NCBI GenBank assembly: GCA_949987735.1
Contig: OX465299.1
Location: 155,560,353 to 155,624,352, forward strand
Direction: 5' to 3'
DNA: 64,000 nucleotides
Source: Leucophora obtusa
Lineage: Eukaryota; Arthropoda; Insecta; Diptera; Anthomyiidae
Shown here: one piece after another, positions 34,726 to 45,153 of the stretch
How positions within the stretch are numbered: the stretch's first letter is position 1
How the letters are laid out: every line of letters begins with the position of its first letter
The notes under the pieces: generated by a model
Seen by the model: the letters and a program-made list of their open reading frames with translations, nothing else
Database searches by the model: none
What the model was told of the DNA's origin: nothing
Translations under genes and position numbers: made by a program

Positions 34726-35424
34726 CCCTACACCACCACTATGTGGTCAGGGTATTATAAGTTTGTGCTGATGTTTGTAACACCAAAAAATATTGGTCCT
34801 AGACCCACCTTATAGTATACCGATCGGCTCAGAATTTTTTTTTTATTTCGATTTAACGATGTCCGTCTGTCCGTCCGTCTGTCTGTATGTCTGTCTGTCT
34901 GTCTGTCTGTCTGTCCATGCAATCTTGTGCGCACTCTACAGGTCGCAAATATTAAGATATTTTGATGAAACTTGGTACACCGACTTATGTCGGCCCAAGG
35001 ACGAAGCCTATTGATTTTGGTGAACATCGGTCCATGTTTAGACCTAGTGCCCATATAAGGGTCCTACCAAAATTATATTGTTTATACGCTGCAGGTCGCA
35101 AATATTAAGATATTTTGATGAAATTTGGTACACGGACCTATATCAGCCCAAAGACGAAGCCTATTGATTTTGGTTAACACCGGTCCATGTTTAGACCTAG
35201 TGCCCATATAAGGGTCCCCCAAAATTGGCTTGGTTACAAACTGCAGGTCGCAAATATTAAGACATTTTAATGAAATTTGGTTCGCTGACTCACATTATAG
35301 AAAATTTTGACACAAGTCCCATTTTAACCCATTCGAATTTCGGATCCAAACATTAGTTGGCTTTTAACCAGACTGGTGTAGGGTATTGTATAGACGGCAT
35401 GCCCGACTTTAACCTTTTTACTCG
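34726..35424 (+). mobile_element. DINE-1-like element inside P
   Basis: It starts CCCTACACCACCAC and has a longer GTCY core (34860-34915), about three tandem units, the terminal hairpin, and the end ACTCG. The identical octamer TTTTTATA lies on both sides (34718-34725, 35425-35432). Confidence 0.85.
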
Positions 35425-35551
35425 TTTTTATATATACATATTTTTAAAAATTTAAAAATTAAAAAAATATTGAATTTAAACAAATTAATTATAAATATTA
35501 AAAAAAAAAATTAGTAGAATAAGAAAAAATTAAAAAAAAAATAAAAAAATA

Positions 35552-35592
35552 TTGGTCCCGCCGGGAATCGAACCCTGGACCCTCTGTTTGAA
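35552..35592 (-). other. tRNA 3'-half-like segment
   Basis: The minus strand reads GTCCAGGGTTCGATTCCCGG followed by CGGGACCA: a T arm with GTTCGATTCC (B box) and an acceptor-like 3' strand. There is no matching 5' half. It lies in the same P element as the tRNA-like segment at 34483-34553 and has the same orientation. Confidence 0.6.
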
Positions 35593-36355
35593 AATGCCAA
35601 ATGATACCAAAATCACTTTTTACGATCACTTTTAGAGCAATTACTCTTTAGAAGCAATACTTAAGTGATTTTTGGATGTGGTTCAGAAGTAATTATAAAA
35701 AAGCTGTAAAAATGTAATAACGGATACTTGGGAAGCAATGAAAGAAATGATTTTTTGAAGTTGTTCAGAATAACTTCTAAAAAAGCAGTAAAAATACACT
35801 AACGGATTCTTGTGAAGCATTAAAAGAAGTAGTTTGTAAAGCACTACTTGCAATGTTTTTTTTCTGGGTAGCAAAGCATTTCGTTGAGTTTTCGAAAATT
35901 CTCGTTTTGTTTATATTAATTACTGATACATTCTTAGTTTGCATATTAAAAGCAGAAACTTTTTATTGTATCTACCTTATGGAATATTTACTTCAAATTT
36001 CAAATAGGCTGAATTAAAATAAAAATTTGTCTTTTAATATTTTTTTTTATTAAAATAAAGTATTAAAATATCAAAACTATTAACTGTAAAAACAGTAGTT
36101 TTCTTTTTTTTTTACAAATTTTATCAGTTGTTTTAAAAATCTTCTAGTAACAACAACATTATGTGTTGCAACATTATGGTATTTTTACTGCATTTGTTAA
36201 TTAAAAACAAGAACAGCTTTAGTTATTTTAAAGGTAAATTACCTTTGTCGCCTTCTTGTTTAAACTGTGATTTTCAGTAGATTCTATGGGCTAACATTTT
36301 TGAGTGCCTACCATTTAATAAGGAAATCATTAGGTCCTCTTTAAAAAGAGTTGTT

Positions 36356-36742
36356 TTAAATTTCCCTTTTCCTGACACTGTTGGACAGCGTCTGTTGCAT
36401 GGGATTCACAATTGCTCTATTTTCCCAGCCGGTGAAGAATATCAAAAGATCGTAGGCATAACGTGTTAGAACTAAAAGTTGTATAGTTTCTCCAACAGTT
36501 TATCATTAAACAACGTCCAAATGAAGTTATTATGTTTTGACAAAAATAAAGCAAATTTTACCTATTTTCCATTGTTTATCCATAGCAACTGTGTAGAGGC
36601 AAAGGAAAATCTTGCCATGATTTATTATTCTGAATTTTACGGCCAATGCTAAAGCCCATATACCACATAATTTCACTACATTCAAAGCATAAATTATAAA
36701 TGAATTATTTAAGATTGTGAACGTATACTTTGTCATTAACAA
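36356..36742 (-). pseudogene. Candidate two-exon coding remnant, unidentified
   Basis: A frame open from 36742 reads into a possible GT donor at 36561-36560 (ATAG|GTAAAA). A TTTTAG acceptor at 36473-36472 leads to a second exon whose phase fits, ending at TAA 36356-36358. Exon 2 encodes RYAYDLLIFFTGWENRAI and then NPMQQTLSNSVRKREI. Exon 1 has a hydrophobic LCGIWALALAV stretch. I recognise no family. It could be chance, a host exon or a TE remnant. Confidence 0.25.
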
Positions 36743-37382
36743 CTCAAAGCCAGTATAAAAAACTCACCCGCATATCCTTAGGCAAAAGGATATAAACAAT
36801 TGCTGGGAAATCAAATACGGAAAATTAATGTGATTAATCATTTTAATGATAAACGAAAGCAAAGTAAAAGTGAAAACAAGTGCTTATAAACAAAATCAAA
36901 AAAACATAAAAATAAAATCAACAATTATGAAGATTATTTAGGTTTTATAAAATGTAATTCGTGTCTTAAGGGGTTTGCCCTTTTTAGAAAGCTATAAAAA
37001 CAATATTTAAAAATTATTCAATAGAAATAAATTATAAAAAACTTATTTTTGTGATAGAAAGTCAAATTAAAGTAGAACTCGCTTAAGACAAACTCCGTGG
37101 GACTAGACAAATTAGTTCATTGTAAGCGAGGTTCGTATTAAAAGGGGGAAAATTTATTTAAAATGTTCTAATTATCCACAAAATATTTAAATTTCCTTGA
37201 AACAACTTTAAAAATTTTACAATTTTTTCATTTGGTTTCCTAAATATATTGTTTGTAATATATTTAATAGAAAATGTCTGTGTGTTCGGTTTAAAATTTG
37301 TCAGAAAACAAAAAATATATAGAAAAAATTTTCTAATTTTGTAAAGTTCGTATTAAAAGTGGAAAATTATATAGAAATTTGT

Positions 37383-38868
37383 TTGTGGGCCAGCATCACC
37401 GTTTTTTTGCCAAAAGTACAATTCAGATAAAGGGAAAATATGTTTATATGTATATTCAAAATCTAGGATTGTTGAATATTTTGTGAGTGAAATATTGTAT
37501 CATTGTGGTTACTCGTTGCTAGTTGGCGAGAGTTTAAAGTCAAAGTTTTTTAATTTTGTGACATTTTTTATTGTGTAATGATACAATAAAAAAAAAATCA
37601 TAACTAAACAATAATTTGTTCCAAAAATAATCTCAAATTATAAAACTAAAACTAGTTCTCTAAAAAAATAATTACTTTACGAAAAAAGTAACAAAATTAT
37701 TTAATTTACCTCAAAAATATGGGTTTTTTTTGAAAATCCTAAATTTTCAAAAAAAAAGCTCCGAAATGTTCCAAGAGATATTTGAAAAACTTGAATGCCA
37801 ATGTGTTCCATAAGATGTTTTCTACCTAGATTTTTTCGACCGTTTGCCCTTTAAATGAAAAAATACCTTCAGATCTAGCTGATTTCCAGCACTCCAGAGT
37901 TTTAGTAAAAACTAAAAAAACAGCACTAAAAATTACCTTAAATGAAGGTTCTAGTGTTCGCACACAGACTAGCCCCCTAAAGTCCAGGTTTGTTGGACAT
38001 TTGAGTGCCAATTCTGAATAAGTACGAAATTAACCCTTAAACGCATTTTAAGTTTTGACTTATTTCTGGCATTGATGTTAAATTTTCAACTTTGAGGTCT
38101 TCAGAGACTTATAGTAGAATTTCATGACAAATATTTTTGCCGAACATTTTAACCCTCTAACTTTTCAACTTATAGGTCTTTTTTGACACTTTTTTAAAAG
38201 GGCCAAAAGATACCCTTTAATTGCAGAGTTAGAGGGTTAAAATGTTCCACAAAAATGTCCCTCGTAGTGTTTTGCATAAGTTCGCTGAACATATCCTATA
38301 CCTAAAATAGAAGATTCACATGGTTTCCTATGCCGATTCATAATAAACATTTTCAAAAAAGGTGAAATTTTAACCCCCCAAAAACATAGGGCCAGACGAA
38401 AACTTTTAAAACGCCAATACACTTATATTTTTCTTTCGTCCCTCTGCCAGAATTAGTGGTCATCACAACGTTTTTTTTTGTACAGTGTAATTTATTTTCC
38501 AACACATAACAATTTTAAATTTATGGCCGCCATATTGGATCCGCCATGTTGAATTTTTAAAATTTGATTTCAGATTCGTAATCTGCTACCCAAAAACTTC
38601 GCCTGGTGGAAATTTGGAGTAAATCAGGCGACATTAGAAATTTAATGAAAAAATTGTTTGTTGGCATATTGGATCCGCCATTTTGAATTTAAAAATTTTA
38701 ATTTCAGATTTTTAATCAGCGGATTCTAGACCTATATAATTGATTATTTTAAGTCCAATATAATAAAAACTAAAAATGAATGGCCGCCATCTTGGATCCG
38801 CCATTTTGAATTTTATATTTTTTATTTCAGATTCGTGATCAGCAACAACCAAACCCCGCTTTGTGATT
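37383..38868 (-). mobile_element. R element, copy 2, inverted and truncated
   Basis: It is collinear in reverse with 62445-63960. Shared blocks include TGTGGGCCAGCATCACCG, 'aatattttgtgagtgaaat', AACCATGTGAATCTTCC, and several ATTGGATCCGCCATTTTGA units (38530-38810). The CACAGTG terminus at the left is worn to GTTTGTGGG, and the right terminus is missing beyond CGCTTTGTGATTT. Confidence 0.85.
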
Positions 38869-39261
38869 TCCCCCTCCTATGACAAGGCCATGTAAAAGTG
38901 ACCAGTCTATTTCATATAAAGGGGCCAGTTCAGCGACAGTTTGTTAAAATTTCCCGTAGGGGTATTATATATTTGTTTTTAAATTATAGTTTAAAATTAA
39001 AACAACCTCGGCAACACTGATGTTCATTTCATTATAGAGCTTGTGTAACATCGTAAATTACCACTCCAATGTGGCTACTTACATAATTACAATTTCATTC
39101 GTCAACTCATGTTCTTCTAACTATAATGTATTGTGAACGCACTATATCAGGAATATTTACTTTGACGCAGTGTGAATACGACATGGGTGGTTGATACAAA
39201 CCACCATATTCTGATACTGATCAAAACCGAGCTAAACTTTTGAAAAGATAAAAAAACTTCG

Positions 39262-39520
39262 GTGGCTTTTCTTATAAATAATTTTACAGCCTTCACCGTC
39301 TGTTCTAATTTTATAGAATTCGCGATCTATTCTAATTTTACAGTCTACACGGTCTGTCCCAATTTTTATAGCCTACGCGAAACTATGCCCAAACAAGAAG
39401 ATGAATACCTGTCTAAGCTTTACTCGAGCCGGACGACGACTACCTGCCGAACCTATACCCGATTCGGACGACGACTATCTGCCGAAGCTATACCTGAGTC
39501 AGGAGACGCCTAACTGCCGA
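39262..39520 (+). repeat. Adjacent 27-bp and 35-bp minisatellites
   Basis: From 39288 a ~27-base unit (GTCTGTTCTAATTTTATAG) repeats three times, keeping frame (NF spaced nine residues apart). From 39395 a 35-base unit (GACGACGACTACCTGCCGAA) repeats about three times and shifts frame each time. It is locally GC-richer than its surroundings. Possibly part of an LTR or gag region; no proof. Confidence 0.6.
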
Positions 39521-39727
39521 CCTGAAGGCACCAAGTGTCTTGCCGAGAAGTGGTTTACGAACCGAGTGAACCCAATTAGGGGAATTTATCGGTTTCCGGG
39601 CTCTCAAGTAGACACTGAATACGATGACAAAACCATATTATAACAATTTTTTATATATGCAAAATCGGGTGCGTTGTGGAGCCATCAGAAATTTTCTGAA
39701 AATAAAATAGCATAACTTTTAACGCTC

Positions 39728-40160
39728 TAAAAAATGTTTGACAGTTACTATATGACAGTTGTTTATGTAGTAATCATTCTATGGAAAAATACAGAACAAC
39801 TTTTATGACAGTTATTACAAAAAAAAAAAACAAATAACAAAAAGTACTGTATTTCGCAACAGTTGTTTAAATAAGTTGTTTTTGATATTATAACAAAAAC
39901 AACTGCCAAAACCAGTATTTTTTCAGTAAACAGTTATTTGTGTTAGTTATTTAAAAAATAAAACACTTCGTTGAGTTTTTGAAAATTCTTGTTCAGTTCA
40001 TATTTTTTATTATTGATATAATCTTTGCAAATAAAAAATTTTATTCTATTGTATCTCCATTGTATAAAAACGTAATAAATCGAATTTGCACTTCAAATTT
40101 GAAGTTGGCTGAAGTAATTATCTCTTTTTTTGGTAATCCACAAAAAAATTGTTACTAAAA
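39728..40160. mobile_element. U element, copy 4, truncated
   Basis: It starts near TAAAAAATGTTTGACAGTTA and continues through AACAACTGCCAAAAC and ACTTCGTTGAGTTTTTG. It is cut off by the DINE-1-like element at 40161. Confidence 0.7.
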
Positions 40161-40750
40161 CGAGTGAAAAAGTTAAAGTCGGACATACCGACTATATAAT
40201 ACCCTACACCAGGTCTGGTTAAAAGCCAACTAATGTTTGGATCCGAAACTTGTGTCAAAATTTTCTATAAAATTATAAAAGAAGAGAAAATCGGAATTAA
40301 AGCCCATATGGACGATAGGTCCAAATATGGACCGATGCTATCTAGAATCAAAAAGATTTGTCCTTGGGACTGTGTGAGTCAGCGAACCAAATTTCATAGA
40401 AATATCTACGTATTTGCGACCTGCAGTGTGTAAACAAGCCAATTTTGGGGGGACCTTTATATGGGCACTAGGTTTAAACATGGAGCGATTTCAACCAAAA
40501 TCAATAGGCTTCGTCCTTGGGCCGACATAGGTCGGTGTTCCAAATTTATTAATATTTGCGAACTGTAGAGGGCGCACAAAATTGCATGGACAGACAGACG
40601 GACGGACGGACAGATGGACATCGTTAAATCGAAACAAAAAGTGATTCTTAGTCGATCGATATACTAAAAGGTGGATCTAGTTCCAATATTTTTTGGTATT
40701 ACAAACATCAGCACAAACTTATTATACCCTGTCCACGTAGTGGTGTATGG
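40161..40750 (-). mobile_element. DINE-1-like copy, minus strand, internally shortened
   Basis: It starts CGAGTGAAAAAG, has the degenerate hairpin AGTCGG/CCGACT, a short GTCY core as complement (40590-40620), and the TTTTTTGGTATTACAAACATC block. It ends CACGTAGTGGTGTATGG. It has fewer tandem units than the other copies. Confidence 0.8.
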
Positions 40751-40812
40751 TATAACAATTCAATTTAATTTTCAATGAAATTTTTTATTGCATTGAAATA
40801 ATCTCGAAATAG

Positions 40813-41295
40813 CACAGTACAATAATTTCGAACTTTTTCCAAAATTACGGGGTTCTGACAATGGATTCTGGTTGAGGAGACAAAAAAAAAAAATAAACAT
40901 GTGTCGGCGTTCTGAAAGATTACATGGGAATCTTATTTTATGGGGGGGTTAAAGTTTCCCCCTTTGGCCTGTTCGTGCAGCATATCGGTATAGGAAGCTA
41001 TGTGTTCGTTACATCTGAGGTACAGGGTATGTTCAGCAACTTTGTAGAAAATATTAAGGTAAATATTTTTGTGGAACATATTAACCCTCTAACTCCTCCA
41101 CGTAACGATAATTTTTGGTTCTGTTCTAACAAAACGTAAAAAACATCCCTAAAAGGGGGGAGGACGGGTATGAAATGTTCTACAAAAATTTTGGCCATAA
41201 CATTTTACTACATATGTTAGAACACACCAAAGCCCAAAACTTAACACAAACAGCAAAAACCAGTCAAATTCAAGATTGCCCATTAAGGGTTAATT
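40813..41295 (+). repeat. R2 arm
   Basis: It begins CACAGTACAATAATTTCG and ends AAGGGTTAATTTAGTTATTAT, collinear with 59580-60058. It contains GGATTCTGGTTGAGGAGAC and TTTCCCCCTTTGGCC. The M repeat follows directly. Confidence 0.75.
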
Positions 41296-41299
41296 TAGT

Positions 41300-42425
41300 T
41301 ATTATATAAAAAAAGGGCAATTTTGACACCATGCTTTCAAATAAGTTAATTTTGATTTTTGTTTTTCTAGAAAATGCTTAATTAACGGTTTTTATATCGA
41401 TTTTCATGTCAAATGGCACTTTTATACATTTTAAAAATTTGGGGTCATTTCGACCCTATCTGCATATAAGGGTTAATTTCAAATTTTTTTTTACTATATA
41501 TAAAATTTGGTGTTAACAGAGTTATTTGGACAACTTTCACCAAATTCCGCAAGAAACAACACATTGTTTTGATATACTTCCAGGAAAAATCGAATAATTT
41601 CACCTTTGACCTTGGTAAAGAAAGGCTTAACGTTGTCGGAGTTCAAAATTTTTTTTTTTTAAACAATCTCTTGTATCAGTATTAAAAGAAATCGGAAGTA
41701 ATTTTGTTACAGCTAACTAAAAACACAAAAATTAATACCATTATCTAAATTATTGGCCAAAATCACACTTTTCTCAAAAAATTTTCAAATTTAAAACGCC
41801 GTCACTGTTAAGTTAAATGAGGGATATGTGTAATTTTCAGTAGAATTATTCTCTAAGGTGTATTTAATAAACCTCTATGCGTCGACTACTTTTTTTTTTA
41901 ATATTTTGTTGAATAAAATTTTAAAAAACTTAAAACTAGAGTTTTGCAAATTTATAGAAAAAACAAATCCCATCTTTGGCCATACCTGGGACTAGGTTAT
42001 CATAACTCAAGAGAGACAAACATTTTTATATGAATATTTGTGGATCTTAAAAATGAAACTAGAGTATAACATTGTAAAATTTTTGAAAAAAATATTTTAT
42101 TTTTTACAATCTTCATAATATATCTCATTTTAACCCTACAATGGTCTGAGGAAATTGCAATTACTTAAATATTTTCTAATTGAGTCTAAATTATGATCGT
42201 ATTTACACTTTCCAAAAATACAGTTATTTGAGAGCCAGTATTTTCAAAAAAGGCAAAAAAATTATTTTTTCGCCTTGTAAATCGTATTTCAAACTTCAGG
42301 GCCGACGTGGCCTATACAATCAGCTTAATTTTTTTATGGTGTATTTTTATACCCAAAGGCACATTTGTAGAGGGGCGGACGCAGAGTGCTTTGATCCCAT
42401 ATAACGATTGGACAAAAATGGAAGG
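41300..42425 (+). repeat. M repeat, copy 1
   Basis: It is about 1.1 kb, collinear with the inverted copy at 53720-54830. Shared landmarks are TTAATTAACGGTTTTTATATC (near 41391), AACTCTGTTA-type text, GGACTAGGTTATCATAACTC and ACCCAAAGGCACATTTGTAG. No long frame and no clear TIR; possibly a LINE 3' region or a large MITE. Confidence 0.65.
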
Positions 42426-42857
42426 AGTGGAGACAGAGTTTTGAAATTTGGTATACTGACATAGAACCCCTTAGTTAAGAAAAATTTTAATTTTTGGAAA
42501 TATCGGGCCAAGGACACGCCCACCTGCCATAGGTGCTGAAATTTAAAAATATTATATTAGCTACATAAATGGACGTAAAATTACAAAAATCATCTATTGA
42601 GATGCACATAAAACTGGAAACGTTTGTGTCAATTTTTATCAAAATTGAAGGAAGGACTCTTATTTCTGCCATATATCCTTTATTTTCAAATCTTTATAAA
42701 ACCTGCAATCCGATTGCGATGAAATTTAGCACGTGAATTGATATAAGGTCAAGCCATATTTGTGGCAAATTTGGGTAAAATCTATTCATTAATAAAAAAA
42801 AAATGACTTTCAATGGGTTTTAAACGCTTAAAATAATTTTTATAAAAAAAATAGGAT

Positions 42858-43385
42858 TAATATAGGAAACCATGTGAATCCTCCATTTTAGGCATACGGT
42901 ATGTTCAGCGAACTCATGTAAAACACTACGAGGAATATTTTTGTGGAACATTTTAACTTTCTATCTCTTCAATTAAAGGGACTTTTTTGGCCCCTTTTAA
43001 AAAGGGACATAAACGACCCGTAAGTTGAAGAGTTAGAAGGTTAAAATGTTCCGCAAAAATATTTGTCATGAAATTCTACTATAAGCCTCTGAAGACATCA
43101 GCATTGAAAATTTAACTTAAGTGCCAGTAGTAAGTAAAAACTTAAACTGTGTTTAAGGGTTAATTTCGTACTTATTTAGAAATGGCGCTCAAATGTCCCA
43201 CAAATCTGGAGAAACCATGGTAATCTTCCATTTTAGGTATAGGATGTGTTCAGCGAACTTATGTAAAACACTGCGAGGAACATTTTTGTGGAACATTTTA
43301 ACCCTCTAACTCTTCAACTTACGGGTCTTTTTTGTCCCTTTTTAAAAAGGGCCCAAAAAATTCACTTTCATTGAAGTGTTAGAGG
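42858..43385. repeat. R-family palindromic repeat, left of hAT T
   Basis: It carries GGAAACCATGTGAATCCTCC, TGTTCAGCGAACTCATG and CCTTTTTAAAAAGGG motifs in both orientations. It continues at 46881-46985 after the hAT insertion. Confidence 0.75.
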
Positions 43386-43408
43386 CAGAGAAACAAGCCG
43401 ACCAAAAT

Positions 43409-43527
43409 AATCGGCGGCGGCGGCGCAAGCAAAAAATCGGCGGCGGCGGCGGCGATTGAGGTTGAGCCGGATAAAAATCGGCGGCGGCGGCGCAACCAAA
43501 TAATCGGCGGCGGCGGCGGCTTGATCG
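43409..43527 (+). repeat. Left CGG array of T
   Basis: Four ATCGGCGGCGGCGGC blocks are separated by about 15-25 bases. The partner array with fewer units lies at 46797-46860. Confidence 0.85.
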
Positions 43528-43554
43528 GCTGAAAACAACATTTTGTAATGTGAT

Positions 43555-44540
43555 TTGAAAACGTTTAAGTTTTTTTACGAAAGATAGATATTTTACTATC
43601 ACTCTATATGCCTTTACGTTTTTTGCCATTACTCTTACCTGTCCACCTCTCAAGGATTTGTACGAATAATCTTCAAGGTTTACTATTTTTGAAAAGTTAT
43701 TCATCATCGCTCTTATATCTGAAACATTTGGAATAATTATTGGAGGCGGTTTTTCTTCACACAGCTCTTTGTTAGCATTATCGTTAATATAATTAACATC
43801 ATCATTATTGTCTACATCAAGTGCAGCAAACATGTTGTTGCTAGTAGGTACTTGGTATATCATCATTAGGGCAAGGAATTTCATGCACTTAAAAATTAAA
43901 AATATGCGCCTAAAATGTGCGGTTAAAAAAGAAAAATATGCACTAACAATATAAAAAATATGCACTAAAAACTATAATTTTTGCAAAAATAATGCACTTT
44001 AAAACTTAAAAATATATTTAAGTTAGTTATTTTGCAAACAGACACAGAACTCGAAGATTTCCCATAGGTCAATAAAGTTTTAAAAATGTTTATTTTGATT
44101 GAATCAAAATATGAAAACGTATCAATTTTTTATATTTTTTTACAAAATAAAAAATGCTACTAAAAATGAAAAATATGAACAAATATGCATTAAAAAGCAC
44201 AAAATATGCATTAGAAAGCCACCAAATATGCATTTAAAGTCGAAATATGCAAAAACATGCATTTATGTCAAAATATGCAACTACAAATCGATGCCAGTTT
44301 GTTCTAAATTTGATGATTCGGATAAATGTTTAGTCTATATTAGTTTTGGACTATCGAGAAATAACATACATTTGCATGGAATTCCTTGCCCTAATCATCA
44401 TTGTTGGTAGTTTTTTTTATTTTGATTGCATGCTTAACTAATCCTGGTGATCGATTTTGTCGTCGTTTCGTTGTTTTGTTTTCAGCGACTGTCTACCAGA
44501 CAATATCGCTTTCTTCAGTAGACTCGCTGCTACTATCCAT
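43555..44540 (-). pseudogene. Jockey-type LINE ORF1 (gag-like) N-terminal fragment
   Basis: On the minus strand a start near 44528 (MDSSSESTEESDIVW, then a stop) leads through SPGLVKHAIKIKK. It is interrupted by the MITE at 43867-44393 and resumes with NNMFAALDVDNND, KPPPIIIPNVSDIRAMMNNF and YSYKSLRGGQVRVMAKN, then AYRVIVKYLS. The order 'PPPI-V-DI ... YxxKxxxxGQVRVxxKxxxAYRxIVKxL' is the conserved start of the gag-like domain in Drosophila jockey/F/Doc-class LINEs. The zinc knuckles, ORF2 and poly-A are absent; homology stops near 43555, just before the CGG array. Keeping the 5' end while losing the 3' end is the reverse of normal LINE truncation. Confidence 0.8.
43867..44393. mobile_element. 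hAT MITE of AAATATGCA repeats, 527 bp
   Basis: TIR TAGGGCAAGGAATT(T/C)CATGCA is inverted at both ends. The 8-bp TSD ATCATCAT is perfect (43859-43866, 44394-44401). The interior is an array of AAATATGCATTAAAAAGCAC-like units in both orientations. It interrupts the LINE gag fragment. Confidence 0.9.
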
Positions 44541-44639
44541 TCTGCTGTAACAGCAGAGGATTAGTATAGAAGAATATTAATCCCTTTGTTTACTACTTAA
44601 TAATAAGTAATAATTTGTTGTTGATTTCAATATACAATG

Positions 44640-45145
44640 CAGTGTTGCCAACAAATTTTCAAAATAAATGGCTGGATCAGACCCAAAAATCGCTAGATTG
44701 TTGAAAAATGGTACTTAAAGCAGTTTTTACTCAAAAATTTCTTTAATATGTTAATAAGAAAAATAATAATAAATTAAATAATGAAAAATTTTACGATTAA
44801 GCTTCAAATAATGAGTCCTGATTTTCATTGAATTAATCTTAGTATTGCGAATACACAATAGAGGGCGTTGTACGATGAAAAAGTGCATACCCATATTTTA
44901 TCGAAATGTGTATTTTTAGAGTTTTTTTTACTAAAATCGTTTAAGATGTTGTGTTTTATAATAAAGGAATATCAATGTGCGAGTTTTATAATATTTTTCA
45001 ACATAAAACCGAGTTTTAAAAATTATATTACGGCTGATAAAAAAATCGCTAGATTTTTGGCTAATAGCTAAAGAACAATTTTTCCCGCTAGGGGCGAAAT
45101 AAAATCGCTAGATCTGACGAGAAAATCGCCGTTATGGCAACACTG
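44640..45145. mobile_element. hAT MITE family V, compact copy, 506 bp
   Basis: TIR CAGTGTTGCCA pairs with TGGCAACACTG, with a perfect 8-bp TSD ATACAATG (44632-44639, 45146-45153). Subterminal AAAATCGCTAGAT units lie at both ends. It serves as the reference for the W-interrupted copy at 7550-8947. Confidence 0.92.
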
Positions 45146-45153
45146 ATACAATG

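Larger units (their letters stand above)
34232..35868. mobile_element. P element (TA-type) with tRNA-like segments
   Basis: The ends CCCAGCGAAAAAA and TTTTTTTTCTGGG are flanked by TA (34230-34231, 35869-35870). Subterminal GTAGAAAAAGCACTAC and its inverse near 35845 support pairing. It carries two tRNA-like stretches and a later DINE-1-like insertion (34726-35424). No transposase is present. Confidence 0.75.
34019..36306. mobile_element. U element, copy 3, split by P
   Basis: The left part (34019-34231) has AAAGTTTGTAGTTACTACATG. The right part resumes at 35869 (GCATTTCGTTGAGTTTTCG) and ends AACATTTTTGAGTG. The join matches the uninterrupted copy near 39945-39975. Confidence 0.7.

Noticed and set aside
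43342..43570. Pro/Arg-rich C-terminus of the 207-codon minus-strand frame
   Set aside because: This part is the translated CGG array and the flanking R repeat. Only the upstream gag-like portion is meaningful.
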